From: Lathyrus oleraceus
Taxonomy: Eukaryota; Streptophyta; Magnoliopsida; Fabales; Fabaceae
Direction: 5' to 3'
DNA: 64,000 bases
Assembly (NCBI RefSeq): GCF_024323335.1
Contig: NC_066582.1
Coordinates: 92,252,944 to 92,316,943, forward strand
Shown here: positions 56,085 to 64,000 of the stretch, one piece after another
How the letters are laid out: every line of letters starts with the position of its first letter
Position numbering within the stretch: position 1 is the first letter of the stretch
Notes under the pieces: model-generated
Database searches by the model: none
The model's input: the letters and a program-made list of their open reading frames with translations, nothing else
Told to the model about the DNA's origin: nothing
Made by a program: the position numbers and the translations under genes

Positions 56085-57953
56085 ACTGGAAAATATAAAT
56101 CATACCCTCATCCATCAGCCTTTGAATATATTTCTTGACAATGACTCACCCTCGAGGGTTTACACTACAAATTGTACAACCATCATGGTCATGCTCGCAC
56201 TCACTAACTAGGAAAATGTCCTTATGCATTGCTACCGAGGAACTTTTGATAAAGCGGGCGTCATAAATCTTGAATTCTCCAGGACAACTATCTACCATAT
56301 TAATAGAGGAATTACCATGAGCGGGCAATCAATTGGCTTTCACATTCGGCGCATGGTCCTCAAAGGACACCATCCCACTTTTCACGAGCTTCTAGACCTC
56401 ATACTTCAACGGGAAATAATTCTCAATGTCATGACCGGGAGCTCCTTGATGGAAGGCACAACTTAGTTCGGGCTTATACAACCAAGAAAGTGGTTCTGGA
56501 ATTTGAGGAGGATTTCTTGGTTGGAGTAGGTTCTTGAGAACCAAAGATGGGTACAATTCATCGTATGACATAGGAATAGGGTCAAAAGAGACCTTCTTCC
56601 TCTCGAAGTTTTGTTGTTGTTAATTATTGTTGGTGTTGTTGTAGTTGTTGGTTCTTTGTTGCGGCTGTTGTTGAAGTTGTTGTTGAACTGATACTGATTG
56701 ATTGTTTGAAAATACTGGAATAACTGATGAAAATTGATGTTGATGCTGATGCGGTTGCGGATTTCTTTTGACATGAGGCCTCTTCTGCCTCCGTATAGAT
56801 ACTGCATTGGTTTCACCTTCCTTCTTTCTAGCAAAACTACTTCCATATTTCTTACTAGATGACACTTCTTCCTTAGATAAACGTACCTCTCGGACTCCAT
56901 CCTCTAACCTCATCCCCATGTTTACCATTACTAGAAAGTCATTAGGGTCACTAGCAATCATGCGTTCATAATAAAATGAACTTAGGGTATTAAGGAAAAT
57001 CTTCGTCATCTCTTTCTCTTCCAACAGAGGATTAATCTGAGCAGCAAGCTCTCTCCACCTCTGGGCATACTCTTTGAATGTCTCCTTGTCCTTCTGAGAT
57101 ATAGACCTCAATTGGTCTCTCTCGGGCGCCATGTCCATATTGTACTTATACTGCTTCATTAAAGCATCACCTAAATCATTGAACATGCGGACAGTTGCAC
57201 TATCTAGCCACATGAACCACCTCAGAGCGGCACCAGTCAGATTGTCTTGAAAATAGTGAATCAATAACTGATCATTATCAGTTTGCGTTAACATTTTCCT
57301 GGCGTACATAACAAGGTGACTGAGTGGACAAGTGTTTCCCTTATACTTTTCAAAGTCAGGGACTTTGAACTTCATCGGGATCTTCACATTTGGCACTAAG
57401 CAGAGTTCAACAACACTCTTACCGAACAAGTCTTTTCCTCACAATGTTTTCAATTCCTTACGCAGCTCAAGGAACTGATCCTTCATTTCATCCATCTTCT
57501 TATAAACATCTGGGCCCTTAGATGGCTCAGAATGGTAGATGGTGTCCTCAACACGAGGCAAGGTATGAACAACTTAAGGCAGCACAGACATGACAGAGCC
57601 AGATGCCAACATAGAAGAAAATGTGGGTGCAAACCTTTCAGGCATGAAATTTGGTGGCATCCCCACAGGAGTCCAGCAGGCATAGTCACACCAAATTGAG
57701 TAGCAGCAACAAGCACAATCGAGGTAGCAACCTCTAAGATGACAGTCTTTTGAGGAGGGGGAGTTGCAGGAGTCGGAGAAGACTGACTCTGAGCAGATAG
57801 AACATATTCCATCATAGCAGTTAGATGAGCAATCTCATCCTTCAACTCTCTATTCTCTTTCTCTAAATGCTCCATAATTCTGGGTTGATTGGTGTAAGTG
57901 TTGTATCGGTGAGTCAGCTTGGCTGAAGCACAGAAGAATAATCGATGAGACAT
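56085..57953 (-). pseudogene. gag: O4 gag and start of the protease spacer
   Basis: Gag N terminus at about 57953 (LTHRYNTYTNQPRIMEHLEKEN), a frameshift around 57700, TGA at 57441-57439, a good capsid domain 57429-56800 (LRWFMWLDS..MKQYKYNMDMAPERDQL), and a Gln/Asn-rich tail ending at TAA 56622-56620. The frame then continues with the zinc-knuckle-like segment CAFHQGAPGHDIENY, whose last Cys has become Tyr. It ends at a TGA near 56146 and at the O3 insertion point. Non-functional. Confidence 0.85.
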
Positions 57954-58176
57954 CTGGCAGAAGAAAACCTGTTATGAAAATTATGCATGAAATGCAAAGT
58001 TTTTGTTTATGTTTAAATTCAAGGAACATACAAAGTTATATTTGCAAATATTAAATAATAGCAATAATAACAATTTGATTGACCATAAGAATCTCTTTTA
58101 TTCATAAAATTTGGAAGGATTACACTGAGTACAATTTCAGAAACCAAAATACAAATACAAGAGAAAAGGAAACTAA

Positions 58177-59667
58177 TCATCCTAAGGATCCCCTAACAAC
58201 CATGTCAGATGATCTGGGCGCAGGCGCGCATTTCCTTCGGATGCGTCTAATCTCGGACTCAAAGGATGTCTTCATGTGAGCCTTCTCGAGGACAAGCTGA
58301 TCAACAATCTTCTTCCAAGCACCGGAACGTTAAGTCATACTAGAGGGAGATGGACCCTCTGGTTCTCTCTGTCTCTTCACTGCTCGGACTTCAAGAAGTT
58401 CAATAAGCACATCCTTGTCTTTAGACTAAAGCTGCAACCCCTCATGCTTTCGGCTCACAACATGGAACTGCTCTTCCCACATATCCTTCTCTTGCTTCAT
58501 CTTGGCGAGTGCATCTTTTAACTTATCTACATATTGGTTAGGAAAAGTTAATGGCTCAGCCACAACCATAGATATAGGTCTTTCACAAGCGTATGTCATC
58601 TTAAAATCCAAAGCTCTCTACTTCCCCCAAATGGTGTTAGATTCCAAAGCTACACAGTTGCGCGGACCAAGCTCAGATATTCCTTTCCTTTGCATATTAT
58701 GCCAAGCATGTATCATCTTATGCTTCAAATGTTAGGGATCTTTACCCTCTTTATAGAAAATACCTTCTAACTAAGTGTTATTAGGTTTGTCTCTCAAGGG
58801 GAACCCAAGTTGACGACGAGCCAAAGCAGGGTTGTAGTTAATTCCTCGTTGTGTAACAATGAGAGGCACATTAGAGAATTCACCACAACTATCAATAATA
58901 TCCAAGCTACTCAATGTAGAGTCATACAGAACTATTTCATCATTAGTGAGGGACATAAGTACTTGAGACCAACATAGACATTGTTTGTTCTCAATAAAAG
59001 TAGGCGTCTGAGGCAAGTGCAAAGTAAACCACTTGTATAGAAGAGGAACACAACCCACAATAGTTCCACCACCTTTATAATTCCTCAAATGCAAATAAAA
59101 GTACATATCATCCAACAAAGTAGGCACAAGGTTCCCAATCAAGAAGATTCTAATGGCGTTAACATCAACAAAACTGTCAATGTTAGGGAACAAAGCTAAA
59201 CCATAGATGAGAAACAAGAAGATGGCTTCAAAAGCATCCACACTACAGGCTTGAGAAAAGGCAGTAGCTTTCCCTATGAGAAACTCAGAAGTCAAACCAA
59301 ACATTCCTCCTTTCTTCACCCAATAAGCCTCAATCTCATACTTCTTTAGATGAAGAGCTTTAGCTATAATATGAGATCTGGGAATCTCCTCCTATCCACT
59401 AAAAGGCACCTTGTCAGAAATAGGTATTCCCAAGAGATGTGCATACTCCTCCAACGTAGTCATAAGCTGATAATCAAGAAAAGTGAAGCAACGGTAGAGA
59501 GGGTCATAAAACTGAACCAACACACTCAAGAGTCCTTCAACTACATCAACAGATAACACAGATAAAAGCTTCCCATGACGTTGCTTGAAGTACAAGGGAT
59601 CTAATACAAAATATGATAGCTTCCTTAGCTCTTTCAAATTGGGACATCTGAAATTGTACTTCTTCAT
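58177..59667 (-). pseudogene. O4 ORF1
   Basis: Homolog of O2 ORF1 over its whole length (about 496 codons), all in one frame from ATG 59667. Conserved: VLVQFYDPLYRCFTFLDYQL, FLIYGLALFPNIDSFVDV, YKWFTLHLP, and GINYNPALARRQLGF. In-frame stops lie near 59392, 58771, 58732 and 58426, plus at least one more before the natural end. No frameshift noticed, so the decay is by point mutation. Confidence 0.87.
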
Positions 59668-60535
59668 GTTCCTTCATCCATAATCCATGGTCTAACAATA
59701 TTTGCAAATAAAATCTTAGTTCCTTGAAGTTATTTTTTTTGTGATGAATGTTATGATGCGCATGAATGCATGAATGCAACAATCACAAATAAGAGATAAC
59801 ACACAAGGCAAATAAAGGTCAAGGGATGAATCAAGTCATTTTCAAGATCAATCATCCATTTTGGTGGATTATGGTTTTTACCTTATCAACACCCAAGTTC
59901 CATTGATATTGACAAGACTTGATTGGATCAACCAAGAATCAAGGCTTTGTTGTGAGTCACGAGCATGGAGTCAGGTTAAGAACCATATCAAAGGAGTGTA
60001 CTAAGGATAAAAACCTGTAGATCATGTTCTAAAAAGTTTCCAGAGTCTTAATTCCATCTACCGGATATTACAGGTTAGGAAGACTGACTCATCAACCTAT
60101 AATGTTTTCAAGAGAAACTCGTCTGAGTGTAGTATCGTGTAACAACTATTATCAAGTTTACACCTGAACAGTCTCCATACTACATCCTAAATAGGCCAAG
60201 TTGGGTTAAATGTTTTACGGTCCTCAGCTTCTCAGACCCCAAATTAGAGAAAGTAATGCCTAACCACAAATAACTTATGTGTCATCCATAACTTCAAAAG
60301 GGTCTCCACTGAGTAGATGGGTCTCAAGCCAACTTTTTAAGGACTACTCCACATAAGTCTAACATGACTATATCATCCTCCTATCTTAATAGCACTCAAG
60401 TTAGGGTTAGAACTTATCTCACCACTCAGAGATCACCAAGCACAACAAGCAGATTATATCATACAAACAAATACACTAACATCATATATACAATTATATA
60501 CACATAAAAAGTAGGCTAAACCCACTGAGGACTAC
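59668..60535 (-). other. O4 5' leader
   Basis: Homolog of the O1/O2 leaders (CCAAAATGG and TTGATATTGG landmarks near 59850-59920), but the long inverted repeat has decayed. No gene. Confidence 0.7.
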
Positions 60536-60553
60536 TCCCTAGCAAAGTCGCCA
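60536..60553 (-). other. O4 primer-binding site
   Basis: Minus strand TGGCGACTTTGCTAGGGA, two mismatches from the O1/O2 site, nine bases after the LTR end. Confidence 0.75.
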
Positions 60554-60562
60554 CTTAATTTC

Positions 60563-63500
60563 TGTAGCGATAAATTCATGACCATTAAGCTATGGATAAA
60601 CTTAACGTCAATAAAACCAGAGTCACCACTGCACTTTTATTGTTTCCAAAGGAAAAGGGAAAAGTACGAACCAAAACCAAAGATAAGAAGTTTTCAAATC
60701 AAAACTAATAAAATTCCAGAGATTACAAGTAAGGGGGTTGTTTACACAAAGGGAAGGTGTTAGCACCCAAAGTGTCTTAGGTACTCCTAGGGAGCCCTTT
60801 TTTATGTGTGTATGTGTTTTGGTATAAAATGATGTTTGGAATAAATAGAGTGTGAGAATGAGAAAAGAATTCATTAATTATATTTTTGTGTTTGACAAGA
60901 CCTTCAAACTTGTTCCTACGTACCAACATAAAAATTAGGGATCAAAACCTCGTAGTTCGTGGTATCAATTTCAAAATGAGTGAATTGCTTTTAACAACAA
61001 TTTAAATTTAAAAGAGGCATAAAGGGCCCAAGAGTTTGAATGAGTGTTAGTTCTTTTTGTCTTTTGAAATTTTAAGTAAATATAGTTAGATTCATTTACA
61101 ATTTTGATTTAAGAAAAGAGTTTAAAAAAATGCAATGGCAGAAAGCCAAAGTTTCTAGTTTGCAAAAAAAGTCTAAGTTTAGAAATCATAAGCAAAGAAG
61201 TTTTTGAAAGGGTGGAGAGATTTAAAATTTAAGAAGTGGGAGGAGACAAAGAGACTAACCCTAGGCAAAATTTAGAAGTTAAGAGTTGAAAAGATCTGAC
61301 CAAAGGGATGCAATCCAATAGACAAGAATGCCATATAGAAACCCATTTTTCCTTTGGACTTTGAATCAAGATACATCAATAAGCAAGTAGCAATATGAAG
61401 ATTAATGCATCAAATAAATATATCCACATCCAAGAAAGCCACTTCACAGTCTTCTTAATCTTCTCATGTATCAGATGACCTAGTCCTTGATTGGCTCAGA
61501 ATAAGGCATTAGACACGGGTTCAAAGTAACATCTGCATCAAGACCATGTAGAAGATTAATTCACGTGGATCCCAATACTTGCATCAGATGAAAGCTCAAA
61601 TCATAATAATCTGGCTTCAGAAATGTTGGCATTGGCCAAGTCCTTTTGCATAGGGAATGTTGCCTAATTATAAGTCCAAAGCTCAGATCAAATCTAATAG
61701 TCCACATAAACATTTTTTAGGGTTTTTTGTTGTTTATTAAGTATTTTTAAGGTCCTAAGACCACAAACACAAACAAGATACACACAAACAAATATATATG
61801 ATCACAATATATGGCTCAAGTGAGCAAAGTGAAAATGACATAAACATAAACAAGTTAAATGATATGTAAGTGATAAATGAAATGATAAATGGTTTTAATT
61901 TAAATTGCATAAAGTAAATGACTTGAAAATAAAAGCAATAATAATAAAAGTTAGTAAAATGTTAGTTGATTATATGTTAGTGGTGTTTTTCTTTTCAATT
62001 GATTAAGTCATTCTTTGGAGAACACTCAACCCTCTATTCACAAGCATATATCCTTGAACCAAGACATCTTCCAAAGGAAGGAAAAAAGGCCAAGTTTCCA
62101 CACAATACCATGAAAGGGGGAGACTTACAATCTCACTTACTAGAATTCTATGCTTTTAGGGTCAAAATTTAGCACTATGTTAAGAATTCATAATTGGACT
62201 TATGTAGAAGTCACAACTATTTGAGACCGGGCAATAATTTTTTTGGTGTTAATGCATGTGAGAGATATGGTATAATGAACCATACTCCTAAAACATACCA
62301 TACTCAAAAAAGAAAAAGATTAAAGGATGGAGCTAATATCATCCATACTTGTATTGGTTCATCTAACACAACGTTATTAATGGACCAATTAGCCTTAGGA
62401 TATTGAGATTTCATTGGTCAATGGAGGGGATGGGAAAGAATGGGATTGAATATAGAGAGGGAGGGGAAATGAGACAAACATAAATTGGTCATGTGAGGAC
62501 TTTTATCAAATTAAAATCATTCATTCATTTTGGGAGAGGAAATGTACATTTCATCAATCCCCTAAATCCAATGATTTTAATCCAACAAAAGTCAAATCAA
62601 CATTCGCCAAGGCCCAAACACATAGTCAAACTTCACAAGTTAATAAAAATGGCTCAACATAAGTTTTACATAATTAATCAATTAAAGATCAAATTAAAAT
62701 GCATTTAAATTTAATTATGCTTGATCAAAAACCTAAAACCTCTCCAAAACACCAAATATATGTCCAAGAGATTATGATAGGTCAAACAAAGTCAAAGGAC
62801 CTTAGGCAAAAAAATTCATAATTTTTGAAAAGTCAGAAGTATTTTTAAACAATTAAAAATATGCACAAAACAATTAAATCGTGAAAAATATCAAACTTCA
62901 TCCAAAAAATAATTTTAATTCAGAAAATTAAAGAGGAAAATATTTGATTTTTTTTTGGTGAAAGTCCCATACTTTTTGTATTAAAAATGAAATTAATATT
63001 AATTAATCAAAATAAAAGGATTAAATGGAAAAATAAAAAAATCAAAAAAAACAAAGGCCATCTGATCTCCCTCATTAATTGAGGTGGCAAATCAGATGGT
63101 TAGGAGCGTGCATTCCACAAGGTCCTTAGTCAAACACGCCATATACATGGTAATCAGATTGGACGCATGAGATTAAAACATTTCAAATGGATCAGATGGC
63201 CTGGATTGATCCAGCGCACCACCGGAGCCCTGACTCTAGTCATCTTCTCTGGTGAGGACCACCAGACTGGTCCAACCAAAAACTTATGAAAAATGAAAAG
63301 TGAATACACTAATTTGAAGGAAATATGATCAGGAGCACGAATCTGGCCTCATTTTTCTCCAATTCAAAGTATATAAAAAGATATAGGGATTTGAATTTTG
63401 AGGATCATGAACTGAGTTGCTTCGATTTAACCTTAAAGCAACTCAATCTTCTTGCCTACATTGATAGGACTTCAAAAAACCAAAAATCAACAAGAGTGAT

Positions 63501-64000
63501 GAAGAATTGAGGGAGAATCGAAGTGATGAAAATTCTGAAAATTCACCTTCAATGGAGCTTCAGATTGGCACGATCTTACTTTTAATTATGCTTGGCCTTG
63601 CTTCAGATGCTTGTTGGAAGTGAATATGATCAATGAAAGGTATGGACTCTTGAAGTTTCAAAATAGATGGAGAATTTAAACTCAATTTTCAAAGAAAATC
63701 TTCAAGCTTATCCTTCAATGGTGAGGGTTTGGGCTTGTAGGTTCAAAGCTTGGGCACCATGTCCATAATTCTGAGAAATGAGGGTTGTATTTATAGGCCA
63801 TGGGATTGATTTCTACACACTTCTAAATTTTGCAATTTTGTGAAATTCTCTTTGCATGCTTGCATGGGCGTGTGATAGGCCTACCAAGTGATGCAACTAG
63901 GTCCATAATTGAGTGTGAATCATGCTGAAACCATGTTATAAAGCCATGCTATCGTGTATGAAAAGTAGAAATGGAAAACATCCAAATGGTCCTTCAATTT
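60563..64000 (-). repeat. O4 5' LTR, partial
   Basis: Minus-strand LTR ends ATCGCTACA at 60563. The hairpin is at 60791-60776 (one mismatch), and a decayed PBS-like GGTGACTCTGG lies about 60 nt before the LTR end. TATA box at 63795-63788. The outer end is beyond the window. AT-rich with no supported gene. Confidence 0.82.
63788..63795 (-). promoter_or_regulatory. O4 LTR TATA box
   Basis: TATAAATA on the minus strand in GGCCTATAAATACAACC, with TGCATGC/GCATGG motifs 50-80 bp upstream, as in the other Ogre LTRs. Confidence 0.5.

Larger units (their letters stand above)
56085..64000 (-). mobile_element. O4: decayed Ogre element, 5' part
   Basis: Minus-strand copy. In its own sense: partial 5' LTR (from beyond the right edge to 60563), PBS, leader, ORF1, gag, and the start of the gag-protease spacer, where O3 interrupts it. 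Pol and 3' LTR are missing. Proteins are clearly related to O2 but carry many stops and frameshifts, so it looks older. Confidence 0.88.

Overview
The window is intergenic plant DNA made almost entirely of nested LTR retrotransposons. I see no host gene, rRNA, tRNA or CRISPR array. Giant LTRs of about 4.9 kb, a primer site matching a tRNA-Arg 3' end, an extra ORF before gag, a second RNase H in pol and a small intron before the RT exon are hallmarks of the Ogre/Tat branch of Ty3/gypsy. Together with a SIRE/Maximus-type Copia element carrying an env-like ORF, this suggests a legume of the Fabeae (pea, vetch, lentil or grass pea; pea is my first guess). The species is inference.

Layout, using local names. 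T1 (1-7679, minus): a Tat-clade element with a 2.0 kb LTR, cut by the left window edge inside RT. O1 (7680-19291, plus): an Ogre whose 5' LTR is split by T1 and by S1, and whose ORF1 is cut after about 110 bp by O2. S1 (8693-16460, plus): a complete Copia element with 1488 bp LTRs and TSD ATAGG; gag-pol has collapsed but the 550-codon env-like ORF is intact. O2 (19292-44214, plus): a nearly full Ogre (5' LTR, PBS, ORF1, gag-pro, intron, RT-RH-aRH-INT, 3' region, truncated 3' LTR). Its 5' LTR hosts a 4.9 kb solo LTR, sL (20996-25939, TSD CATTG). O3 (44215-56084, plus): the 3' half of another Ogre, fused to the truncated O2 3' LTR by a deletion, ending in a full 4915 bp 3' LTR. O4 (56085-64000, minus): a decayed Ogre (gag, ORF1, leader, PBS, partial 5' LTR) interrupted by O3.

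No copy looks autonomous. Premature stops abound, and nearly all are explained by a single C-to-T or G-to-A change. By contrast ORF1 of T1 and O2 and the env-like ORF of S1 remain open.

The most interesting signals are not genes. (1) A 6-bp hairpin with loop AGTA lies about 210 nt before the LTR end in six LTRs, and its stem differs between the Tat and Ogre families by compensatory changes. (2) A copy of the first 9-10 nt of the tRNA primer site lies inside U5 about 60 nt before the true site. (3) A 15-16 bp inverted repeat lies in the Ogre leader. (4) Three stem-loops in series follow the integrase stop. (5) Palindrome clusters lie next to the LTR promoters. These look like RNA or DNA control elements of a giant retroelement lineage.
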